Assembly: GCA_902806435.1 (NCBI GenBank)
Contig: CADCWO010000246.1
Span: forward strand, 1-64,000
DNA from: an uncultured Synechococcales cyanobacterium
Lineage (GTDB): Bacteria > Cyanobacteriota > Cyanobacteriia > Thermosynechococcales > Thermosynechococcaceae
Reading direction: 5' to 3'
DNA length: 64,000 nucleotides
Shown here one piece after another: positions 57,157 through 64,000 of this stretch (positions are counted from its first letter, which is position 1; each line of letters opens with the position of its first letter). A model generated the notes under the pieces. That model had not been told where the DNA came from and made no database searches. It worked only from the letters and a program-made list of their open reading frames with translations. The position numbers were made by a program, and so were the translations under genes.

Positions 57157-57528
57157 ATCACTTTTCAGTGGTCGTACCCAGGTATGCATCCCAACATATC
57201 CAGATTAGACCTTACTGTCAAGATGGCATGACGGCATGACGTCAATATATTTACATTTGTTTATACTTTAGACTCTTGAGCCAGAGCTTATCTAGGATAG
57301 AGATTCGGTCAAAAATATAAATCACACTGATTTGGACGACTGTAGAACTAAGCCAGCCAATTTCACAAGCAGGTTGACCTCTAACTTTTACTTCATGTCA
57401 GTGGAACCTGCTGCAGCTTTCCAGCCAGTGATCTTAGGCAGCACTGCTTTCAGCAGTTCAAAGTGGTTTACAGTCATTCCTTTCTAGGATCTTCGTTCGA
57501 ACTCAATATCTTAAGTCCTGTCCCTGTA
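57157..57528. other. Divergent promoter region of the RHH gene and menD
   Basis: This stretch contains the tandem repeat annotated separately and is otherwise A+T-rich. It should hold the leftward promoter of the RHH gene and the rightward promoter of menD. I do not see another gene in it. Confidence 0.5.
57225..57240. promoter_or_regulatory. Tandem 8-bp direct repeat, candidate operator
   Basis: GGCATGAC occurs twice in direct succession (57225-57232 and 57233-57240), followed by GTCA. It sits about 70 bases upstream of the ribbon-helix-helix gene. Arc/CopG proteins bind short tandem or inverted half sites as dimers of dimers, so this is a plausible autoregulatory operator. Confidence 0.4.
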
Positions 57529-59304
57529 ATGCCGATTGATTTCAATAACACCAACTCTATTTGGGCTTGCATATTGACAGAGACGTTGCAGCGTCTAGGA
57601 GTAGTGGCTGCGGTTATCTGTCCGGGGTCACGGTCTAGCCCCTTGGCGATCGCCTTTGCTCAGCAACCAGGAATAGAAGCAATTCCGGTTTTGGATGAGC
57701 GTTCCGCTGCTTTTTTTGGCTTAGGCCTTGCCCGCCAACTGCGGCTACCTGTGGTCTTGGTTTGTACTTCTGGCACAGCGGGAGCCAACTTCTACCCGGC
57801 GGTCATTGAAGCACAGGAAAGCCGGGTGCCGTTGTTAATTTTGACAGCTGATCGCCCACCGGAACTACGAGACTGCCGGGCGGGACAAACGATTGATCAA
57901 CTGCGGCTATTTGGTCATTTTCCAAACTGGCAAGGGGAGTTAGCGCTACCAGCTTTGGAAAAGGGAATGCTGGCTTACTTAAGGCAGACGATTATTCATG
58001 CTATACAGCGATCGCTGCTGCCTTTCCCGGGCCCGGTTCACCTAAATATTCCATTTCGAGAGCCGCTGGCTCCTCTGCCAGAATTTGAAGCAACCACGGT
58101 GGCATCTCACTTTCACCCAGAAGAGTTCTTTTCAGCAGTTGAACCTCTGATTCAGAGTAAGCTATTGCCTCAGGAAGCATTTCAAACCCTGGCTATCCCC
58201 ATCCAGCATTGGCAGCAGTGTAACCGGGGCATTATCATTGCAGGACCTGCCCAACCGCAAGAGCCAGAGCAATACTGTAGGGCGATCGCTAAACTTTCCG
58301 AAGCATTAAGCTGGCCTGTCCTAGCTGAGGGACTTTCTCCTTTAAGAAACTATGCTGCTATTAATCCTAATTTAGTCTCCACCTATGACCTGATTCTGCG
58401 ACATCAGCCGCTGGCAAAACAACTCGCCCCAGAAATGGTGGTTCGGATTGGTGAGCTACCTACCAGTAAGGAACTACGAACCTGGTTGAACCTGACTCAA
58501 CCGACGCAGTGGATCGTTGATCCAGGACAGCAAAATCTTGATCCGCTTCACGGCCAGACAACTCACTTGCGGCTATCTGTAGAGCAGCTTGCCCAGGCGC
58601 TTCAAGATAAACGAAGTAAATCAAAAGCACCCAGTGAGTTCCTAAATCTTTGGTCTACAGCTGAGACTCAAGTTAGGCAATCGCTTGACCAATCACTGGC
58701 AGCAATTACCACCCCATTTGAAGGAAAAGTGGCCTGGTTACTCTCGCAGACGCTTCCCTCTCACACCCCTCTGTTTATCGCTAACAGCATGCCAGTTCGG
58801 GATGTGGAGTTTTTCTGGCAACCCGGAAACTTTAAAGTCAGACCCGTCTTTAACCGAGGTGCAAATGGCATCGACGGCAACTTATCCACCGCTTTGGGTG
58901 TAGCTCATCGCAATCAAAGTAGTGTCATGCTGACGGGAGACTTAGCTTTGTTGCATGATACCAATGGCTTTCTGCTCAGAAACAAGTTTGCTGGACATCT
59001 GACGATTGTTTTAATCAACAATAACGGTGGTGGCATCTTTGAAATGCTGCCTATCGCCAAGTTTGAGCCACCTTTTGAAGAATTTTTTGCCACACCACAA
59101 GATATTGACTTTGCTCAACTCTGTGCCACTTATGCATTAGAGCACGAATTGATTCAGTCTTGGGAACAATTTACCCAGCGGCTAAACCCACTACCCACGC
59201 AGGGTATTCGAGTGCTGGAATTGCAGACAGACCGCAAGACAGACGCAAAGTGGCGACAGGAAAATTTGGGTAGATTTGCCGAGGATGTTCACACCTTGCC
59301 TTAA
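57529..59304 (+). CDS. menD: SEPHCHC synthase MenD
   Basis: This 591-residue thiamine-diphosphate enzyme joins isochorismate and 2-oxoglutarate in the phylloquinone pathway. It opens MPIDFNNTNSIWACILTETL, and the family signatures VAAVICPGSRSSPLAIAF, DERSAAFFGLGLAR, VCTSGTAGANFYPAVIEA and the TDP-binding GDLALLHDTNG are present. I use ATG 57529 rather than an upstream in-frame start at 57463 because homologues begin here. The product feeds phylloquinone of photosystem I. It appears transcribed alone. Confidence 0.94.
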   Translation: MPIDFNNTNSIWACILTETLQRLGVVAAVICPGSRSSPLAIAFAQQPGIEAIPVLDERSAAFFGLGLARQLRLPVVLVCTSGTAGANFYPAVIEAQESRVPLLILTADRPPELRDCRAGQTIDQLRLFGHFPNWQGELALPALEKGMLAYLRQTIIHAIQRSLLPFPGPVHLNIPFREPLAPLPEFEATTVASHFHPEEFFSAVEPLIQSKLLPQEAFQTLAIPIQHWQQCNRGIIIAGPAQPQEPEQYCRAIAKLSEALSWPVLAEGLSPLRNYAAINPNLVSTYDLILRHQPLAKQLAPEMVVRIGELPTSKELRTWLNLTQPTQWIVDPGQQNLDPLHGQTTHLRLSVEQLAQALQDKRSKSKAPSEFLNLWSTAETQVRQSLDQSLAAITTPFEGKVAWLLSQTLPSHTPLFIANSMPVRDVEFFWQPGNFKVRPVFNRGANGIDGNLSTALGVAHRNQSSVMLTGDLALLHDTNGFLLRNKFAGHLTIVLINNNGGGIFEMLPIAKFEPPFEEFFATPQDIDFAQLCATYALEHELIQSWEQFTQRLNPLPTQGIRVLELQTDRKTDAKWRQENLGRFAEDVHTLP

Positions 59305-59317
59305 TCTGCTCAAGCTT

Positions 59318-59902
59318 TTAGTGCCTAAAATAGTCCGGCTCGTTACCGGGTTTCCATTTAATATTGCAACCAATACTTGGCTTTTGATCTTGGCTAACGG
59401 ATTGACCTGCCAATACTTGCTCAAGAGCAGTTCGCAAATCATGCCCATCCACAGGCTGATCATTACTGGGACGACTATCATCTAACTGGCCTCGGTAGAC
59501 AAGTCTCTGATCCGCATCGAAGAGAAAAAAGTCTGGCGTGCAGGCAGCTGTGTACGTCTTAGCCGTTTCCTGGCTCTCGTCATAACAAAAGGGGAAGGTA
59601 AAGCCAAGTTCGTCAGCCATCGCCTTGAGCTTTTCTGGGGCATCATCCGGGTAGTTGTTCGCATCGTTGGCACTGATTGCAACAATTGCCACATCCTGTT
59701 TTGGATAGTCGCGGCCAATCTGTGCTAGCTGATGCTGTACATGCTTAACGAACGGGCAGTGCTGGCAGATAAACATTACCAGTAGTGCTTTCTTACCCAC
59801 AAAGTTCGCAATCGAAACCGTCTGGTTAGAAATTACATCAGGCAAGTTAAAATCTGGGGCTTTGGTGCCAAGGGGCAACATGGTTGAGGCTGTTAGCGCC
59901 AT
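59318..59902 (-). CDS. Thioredoxin-fold protein (peroxiredoxin-like)
   Basis: This 194-residue protein has the redoxin opening LGTKAPDFNLPDV, then VMFICQHCPFVKHVQHQL with a CxxC (CQHC) active site, and CTPDFFLFDADQRLVYRGQLDD. That pattern matches the thioredoxin family proteins common in cyanobacteria that carry CxxCP near the start of the first helix. It should reduce disulfides or peroxides in the cytoplasm; the target is unknown. It is convergent with menD. Confidence 0.85.
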   Translation of the reverse strand: MALTASTMLPLGTKAPDFNLPDVISNQTVSIANFVGKKALLVMFICQHCPFVKHVQHQLAQIGRDYPKQDVAIVAISANDANNYPDDAPEKLKAMADELGFTFPFCYDESQETAKTYTAACTPDFFLFDADQRLVYRGQLDDSRPSNDQPVDGHDLRTALEQVLAGQSVSQDQKPSIGCNIKWKPGNEPDYFRH

Positions 59903-60443
59903 AGATTCGCTCCTATGATTCTGATGTGCTTAACATCCCTTGCGGATGAAGAGTGTTCTAAAAACTAATGGTAAGGCACTGGTTCCAAAAAAATTCCCAA
60001 CTGATGCCAGCTGGGAAGAAGTAATCATCACTAGGTTGAAAATATCTGGCTATCCAGAAGAGTTATCTGAGTCTTCTGCAAAGTAGGCCACAGTGCCAAT
60101 AACGGAAGCCATAATCCAGCCAATGACGAAAACCAAAGCGACGTTAAACATTGAATGGTCCATTGATTCCTCCTCTAAGTATAAATACTTAGTAGTTTAG
60201 GTTGGTCATGCATACCCTAGCAATGGGATCAAGCAACTGCAATATTTATTAATAGAAAAATAAAATCTTTATAGTTGTATACAGATCACTTCAAGCTTCT
60301 CAGGAATGAGCAAGCATCCAAACATCTGTAATCGCTGAGTGATCGCTCTGTTCCTCCCTTAGTTGGTTAATCAGGAAGTATGAGAACGCGATCGCCCCTG
60401 GCAGGAATCTGAGTGCAGGAAAATAGCCCAAAAGGAGTAGAGA
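59903..60443. other. Intergenic stretch with one micro-gene
   Basis: Apart from the 37-residue reading frame at 60050-60163, annotated separately, I see no other gene. The stretch from 60180 to 60300 is very A+T-rich and probably contains the micro-gene promoter. Confidence 0.45.
60050..60163 (-). CDS. 37-residue single-helix membrane protein
   Basis: ATG 60163 has a very strong AGGAGG six bases upstream. It opens a 37-codon frame ending at TAG 60050. The product has a single membrane helix (FNVALVFVIGWIMASVIGTV) with a short acidic tail (YFAEDSDNSSG). Size and layout are typical of small subunits of photosynthetic or respiratory complexes, but I cannot match it to a known Psb, Psa, Pet or Ndh subunit. 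It lies downstream of the type II NADH dehydrogenase gene on the same strand, about 280 bases away. Confidence 0.7.
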   Translation of the reverse strand: MDHSMFNVALVFVIGWIMASVIGTVAYFAEDSDNSSG

Positions 60444-61859
60444 TCAGGATTTTGATGGCAACAGCCGATCTAGTAAAACAGGTAGCCCGGTTGGCTGCCA
60501 GATCCGGTTAAATTGCTGCGGTTCAACCGCTCGCCACCCCAGTAAGCCCGAACCTACTAGAAGGGTAGTTATGACCATACCGCCAATCCAGCGAACCAGT
60601 GGGGCAGCTTGCTGCGACTGAGAACGGTTCCAGGCTTCGCTGCTCAGCCAGCCGGTAATCACTGGCAGATTTAGGCCCAAAGGCGGTGTCCGGTCTAAGT
60701 AGGTTCCCTGTCGGACTAAGTTTCCTAACTTTCCTGTGATGGCAAAGCGGTCAAATAGGTTGGCCGCGCTGTCTCCCACTCCTAGCTTCAGAAATGATCC
60801 TCGTAAAGTAATATGAGCCGGACGGGGAGAGTACCCTTGAGAAATTGCCTTAAGGTTGCGAGCGATCGCTGCCCCTTGCTGATAGGCCACCTGGGCAGTG
60901 GCGGGCAGCGGGTTTAGTTCTACTGAGGCACAATCCCCGCCCGCAAAAACCTCTGGAAACCCAGGTATTTGTAGTGTCGGGGCAACCTGGATCCGACCTT
61001 GTTTGTCACGGCCTAACTCAGGCAGGGGTAAGGTTTTAATTAGAGGAGAAACTGTTGTACCCGCAGTCCAAACAATGGTTGCCGCCGTTAGAAATTCCTG
61101 CTGGTTGTGGCGCTGAAACTCCACCTGATTCGCATGAACTGCTGTCACCTCGGCGTCCAGCAAATACTCGACAGGTACTGTTCTCTGTTGTAGCCCGCGC
61201 AGAGCGGCCTTACGAATCGGCCGATTCACATCCCCTTCTAGAATTTTAGAATCACGACTTAGCAAAACCACCCTGATTTCTGCACTGTTACCTCCGAGTT
61301 CGACGTACCAGGCTGGTAGCAGATCGGCAAGCGTTCCTGCTAGTTCTACACCTGTTGGCCCCGCACCAATTACCGCAACCGTCAGCAGGGTATGCCTGGC
61401 GGCTCGATCTGGAGTCTGTCGGGCTTGGCGCAGACAGTGCCGCAGATGGTGAGCCAATGCCACAGCATCTTCTCCAGTTCGAAAAGGCCAGGAGTGCTCC
61501 TGTGCTCCTGACACGTTGAAGTAGCCTGTGGTGCTACCCAAAGCAATCACTAACTGGTTGTAGCTGTAGCATTTACTAGAGGTTAAGTGTACCTGCCGCT
61601 GCTTCAGGTCAATGGCTTGCACAATAGCTTGCACAAAAGTGACACCGCTGCCCTGCAGCAGTTCCTCGTAGCGCAACCAGACTAGCTCAGGCTTCATTTC
61701 CCCGCTTAGTAACTCATAAAGCAAGGGTTGGAAAATAAACCGCTCTGACTGGTCGATCAGAACAACTGGTGCGTCATAGCCTAGGCGGCTGAGATGAAGG
61801 GCAGTAAATAGGCCAGTGAAACCACCCCCAATGATTAAGGTAATTGCGGTGTCACTCAT
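60444..61859 (-). CDS. ndbB: Type II NAD(P)H dehydrogenase (NDH-2)
   Basis: This 471-residue flavoprotein has two dinucleotide-binding folds: the FAD site TLIIGGGFTGLFTALHLSRLG at the N-terminus and the NAD(P)H site VAVIGAGPTGVELAGTLADLL at about 165. The quinone-oxidoreductase pattern continues with VFAGGDCASVE and AQVAYQQGAAIARNL. A hydrophobic segment near the C-terminus (IGGMVITTLLVGSGLLGW) could anchor it to the membrane. NDH-2 oxidises NAD(P)H and reduces plastoquinone or related quinones without pumping protons. The Ndb subtype (A, B or C) is only suggested. Confidence 0.85.
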   Translation of the reverse strand: MSDTAITLIIGGGFTGLFTALHLSRLGYDAPVVLIDQSERFIFQPLLYELLSGEMKPELVWLRYEELLQGSGVTFVQAIVQAIDLKQRQVHLTSSKCYSYNQLVIALGSTTGYFNVSGAQEHSWPFRTGEDAVALAHHLRHCLRQARQTPDRAARHTLLTVAVIGAGPTGVELAGTLADLLPAWYVELGGNSAEIRVVLLSRDSKILEGDVNRPIRKAALRGLQQRTVPVEYLLDAEVTAVHANQVEFQRHNQQEFLTAATIVWTAGTTVSPLIKTLPLPELGRDKQGRIQVAPTLQIPGFPEVFAGGDCASVELNPLPATAQVAYQQGAAIARNLKAISQGYSPRPAHITLRGSFLKLGVGDSAANLFDRFAITGKLGNLVRQGTYLDRTPPLGLNLPVITGWLSSEAWNRSQSQQAAPLVRWIGGMVITTLLVGSGLLGWRAVEPQQFNRIWQPTGLPVLLDRLLPSKS

Positions 61860-62133
61860 CTCAAAGGGCTCAAGTAAATGGCGTCAGGAAGGCCCAGTAC
61901 TCCAAAGTAGTTCCACCAACGCTGACTTACACTGTAGCTTTTTCAAATCGGCCTGGATAGGAGTGTTTACTGTCCTCCCTTCGTGGCGCAACATCCGGAA
62001 AAACAAGATGGTGTCCACTTTGTAGCTGCCAGGGGATTAGTCCCATATTAAGTTTTAGCAGACCTGTCAGTGGCCGCTCAACCAGCAGCCACCGCACCGG
62101 TAACCCAACCCAGATTGCTTTAAGGGGGAAGTA

Positions 62134-62617
62134 ATGATGACGGAGCTCTTTGAGGGCGCGATCACTGTTGATGCCAAGCCTTTAGTGAAATTTATGAACA
62201 GTATTCTCTAGGCATCGACGGAGCACGCGATTATTAGCCTCAACCGGGAGGGCAGCATTTTACTCTGGAATGAAGGGGCGCGGCAACTTTATTGCTATGA
62301 GTGAGAGGCAATTAGTTTGACGGCCAAACATCTCTCTGATTGAGTCGCCTGTTGGGGGCGAGGAATTTGTCTTTGTTCTACCTAACACCAGTGGCAAAGG
62401 AGCAGTACATGTTTCTGAGGGTATCCGTTCTGGCATCAAAGCTTCAAAGATTGTGCAAGCTAATTTTCCTGTAAGTTCCTACGTCACCGTTTGTTTGGGA
62501 GTAGCAACAATGCTTCCAAACCCCAACTTCTCCTGGGAAGCGCTGTTAACAACAACTGACTGGGCACTCTACCAAGTAAAACGAGAGGGGCACGATCGCT
62601 CACTCTTAGCTTCCTAA
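62134..62617 (+). pseudogene. Wrecked PAS-GGDEF gene
   Basis: The start resembles a PAS sensor: after ATG 62134 the sequence reads VKFMNSIL, a TAG, then STEHAIISLNREGSILLWNEGARQLY and further stops. From about 62356 another frame gives GGEEFVFVLPNTSGKGAVHV, then SYVTVCLGVATMLP and DWALYQVKREGHDRS, the C-terminal half of a diguanylate cyclase with an intact GGEEF. The middle (rest of PAS and first half of GGDEF) is missing, so a deletion plus several stops inactivated it. Intact PAS-GGDEF proteins make cyclic di-GMP. Confidence 0.85.
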
Positions 62618-62641
62618 ACGGGTTCAGGGCCTACATAAGCC

Positions 62642-62995
62642 TTAAACAGTAAGCCCTGGAATCAGCTGGTAAATGAGCGAGTTGATAACGCTGAGGGCGA
62701 TCGCTCCAATCAAGGCACTGACAATTCCCCAGCGGAGGCGAAAGCCGGGGACGAGTAAAGCAGCAAGGCCAAAGATAATCGCATTTAGAACCACAGCAAA
62801 CAATCCAAATGTCAAGAAGGTAATTGGAAAGGCAATAAACCCTAAAATTGGCCGCAAAAATGCATTCAAAATTCCGAAAACAGCAGCTGAAACCACCGCT
62901 TTGCCGAAACCGTCAATTTCAATGCCTAGAGGCAGCCGAGAAATGATAAATAAGCTGACGCTAGTCACTAGCCAAGCAACAAAAATTCCAGCCAT
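62642..62995 (-). CDS. Phage-holin-like four-helix membrane protein
   Basis: This 117-residue protein is almost wholly hydrophobic, with four membrane helices. It matches the superfamily IV holin pattern (LPLGIEIDGFGKAVVSAAVFG, NAFLRPILGFIAFPITFLTFG, NAIIFGLAALLVPGF). Members are widespread in cyanobacteria and usually not linked to phage; their function is unknown. No lysis gene or phage gene is near. Confidence 0.82.
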   Translation of the reverse strand: MAGIFVAWLVTSVSLFIISRLPLGIEIDGFGKAVVSAAVFGILNAFLRPILGFIAFPITFLTFGLFAVVLNAIIFGLAALLVPGFRLRWGIVSALIGAIALSVINSLIYQLIPGLTV

Positions 62996-63088
62996 ACTTC
63001 ACCTTCAAGCATTCACTTCCCTACTTATAGCGGCACCTACCAGATATTGCACTAGCTAGTTCTGTTTATCTTAGTACTGGCAACAACC

Positions 63089-64000
63089 TTACACCCGGAC
63101 ACTGACAACCCCGGCGATCGCGGAAGCAGCTGCAGATACACAAGCTGTCCCAAATAGCCACCAAGCAGCTGTTTCCGCTACTTTTTGCTGGGCTTCTTGT
63201 TGCTGTTGCGCTTGACGTTTTCGAGTTTCTTCGATCAGTTGTTCTAGCTTTGGGGTTAACTGAGCAGGCTGAGGTTGCTGCGGATGGGCAGCACTTAAAG
63301 CGCCAACCAAGCCATTCTGCTTCTCCTTAGATTCCTGTTGGGGCTGGCCCCAGACTTGCTGCCAAAAATTCTCAAACTGTCCCAGCGCCTGACTGATATC
63401 TTGTTTTGAGAACTCTGTTCGGCTAGTTACTATATTCAAAAGGGTGTTACGACCAACATTGTGCAGATGATGCTCTTGAGCAATTGCTTGCATCTCTGGC
63501 TCGCTGACTAGCCGTTGAAATTTGCCCTTCAGTTCTTGGTGCTCTATCTCTGGCAGCCGCAGCTTGTGTAGGTAATTATCAATTGCTTGGCGGCGGCTCT
63601 CTAGGTCTACCGCTAGACTCAGTTCTCGCCGAACCGTGGTTGCCGCGGCTTCCGCAGTAGAGGCAACTTGCTCGGTGACATTTTTGGCCCCAATCGCCAC
63701 AGCCGCCGTACCAACAATCCCTTGCAGGCCAGAAGTTGCTGTGTTGATCACAGTCCCAATTAAGGAACCCGCCGTTGTTAAACTAAGCCACAACAGTAGC
63801 GAGAAGTAGGCGGCCCAGATCACAATACCGAGAATTGCGCCCAAAGCTGGGTCATGGGTAAGGCATAGTTTGGTTGCCATAAAACAAGCGGTGAACAAGG
63901 AAACACTGATTGTCCCTAAAGTCCGTAGGCCAACCACCGTTCCCACTTTTGTGATCGTCTCGTCCAGGCTGTCTTCTTGATCTGAGCTAGATTCGTCTTC
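63089..64000 (-). CDS. Membrane protein with coiled-coil middle, cut by window edge
   Basis: The frame is open up to the last base of the window, so the N-terminus lies outside. The visible part (303 residues) begins with acidic, serine-rich residues and then has two membrane helices (GTISVSLFTACFMATKLCL and ALGAILGIVIWAAYFSLLLW). A GLQGIVGTAAVAIGAKNVTEQ segment follows, then a long amphipathic and Q-rich coiled coil, and a C-terminal hydrophobic helix (WWLFGTACVSAAASAIAGVV). I do not recognise the family. GTG 63946 could be mistaken for the start, but the upstream frame is open and codes for plausible residues. Confidence 0.7.
   Translation of the reverse strand, partial: EDESSSDQEDSLDETITKVGTVVGLRTLGTISVSLFTACFMATKLCLTHDPALGAILGIVIWAAYFSLLLWLSLTTAGSLIGTVINTATSGLQGIVGTAAVAIGAKNVTEQVASTAEAAATTVRRELSLAVDLESRRQAIDNYLHKLRLPEIEHQELKGKFQRLVSEPEMQAIAQEHHLHNVGRNTLLNIVTSRTEFSKQDISQALGQFENFWQQVWGQPQQESKEKQNGLVGALSAAHPQQPQPAQLTPKLEQLIEETRKRQAQQQQEAQQKVAETAAWWLFGTACVSAAASAIAGVVSVRV

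Noticed and set aside
57250-57270. Promoter-like TTTACA and TATACT boxes upstream of menD
   Set aside because: The boxes are only six bases apart, far from the 16-18 bases needed for a sigma-70 promoter.
62642-62995. Holin-like gene as evidence of a prophage
   Set aside because: Superfamily IV holin-like proteins are common chromosomal proteins in cyanobacteria, and no phage gene lies near.

Overview
The window is a chromosomal segment of a cyanobacterium. The evidence is the frequent HIP1 octamer (GCGATCGC), about 50% G+C, and genes typical of cyanobacteria: fused panC-cmk, ycf35 and ycf46, a Sll0418-type methyltransferase for tocopherol and plastoquinone, menD for phylloquinone, a McdA/McdB-like carboxysome-positioning pair, and dnaE broken by a split intein of the cyanobacterial (Npu-like) type. 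I cannot name the species.

Layout. 1-2,700: mcdB-mcdA, then a graveyard with a decayed carbonic anhydrase. 2,700-9,550: quinone methyltransferase, YciI protein, DUF4385 protein, pheT, cysE and a cation/proton antiporter. 9,700-12,000: tandem duplicated hemerythrin-type genes with a strong terminator. 12,000-19,300: plsX-fabH, a PBP4-type carboxypeptidase, an LptC-like lipoprotein, a LabA-like NYN protein and metG. 19,600-24,800: acyltransferase plus alpha/beta hydrolase, anti-sigma-type kinase, panC/cmk, rlpA. 25,000-28,800: purM, two small cyanobacterial proteins, SRP RNA, ubiX, a LapA-like protein. 28,700-33,300: a GTPase-TPR membrane protein beside a WD40 protein whose N-terminus resembles GTPase-associated adaptors, and a pentapeptide-repeat lipoprotein. 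33,600-40,800: radC, an FHA-bearing class A PBP, Mn catalase and a hybrid histidine kinase with a LOV signature. 41,100-45,900: the dnaE locus. 45,800-64,000: dusB, glpK, a phosphoesterase, a small gene with an internal stop, purL-purF, ycf46-ycf35, a ribbon-helix-helix regulator, menD, a thioredoxin-like protein, a 37-residue membrane protein, NDH-2, a wrecked PAS-GGDEF gene, a 4-TM holin-like protein and a membrane protein cut by the window edge.

The outstanding feature is dnaE. In cyanobacteria with this split intein, dnaE-N and dnaE-C are normally far apart. Here both halves sit side by side in the same orientation and the same frame. They are separated only by a free-standing LAGLIDADG homing endonuclease gene that overlaps both. 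This looks like an intein fractured in place, as expected of an intermediate between a contiguous homing intein and the dispersed split intein. The last 300 bases or so of the N-extein share the low G+C of the intein and endonuclease, while sequence further upstream and just downstream is richer in G+C, as expected of a co-conversion tract left by homing.

All assignments come from reading the sequence and from remembered family features. No database search was run.
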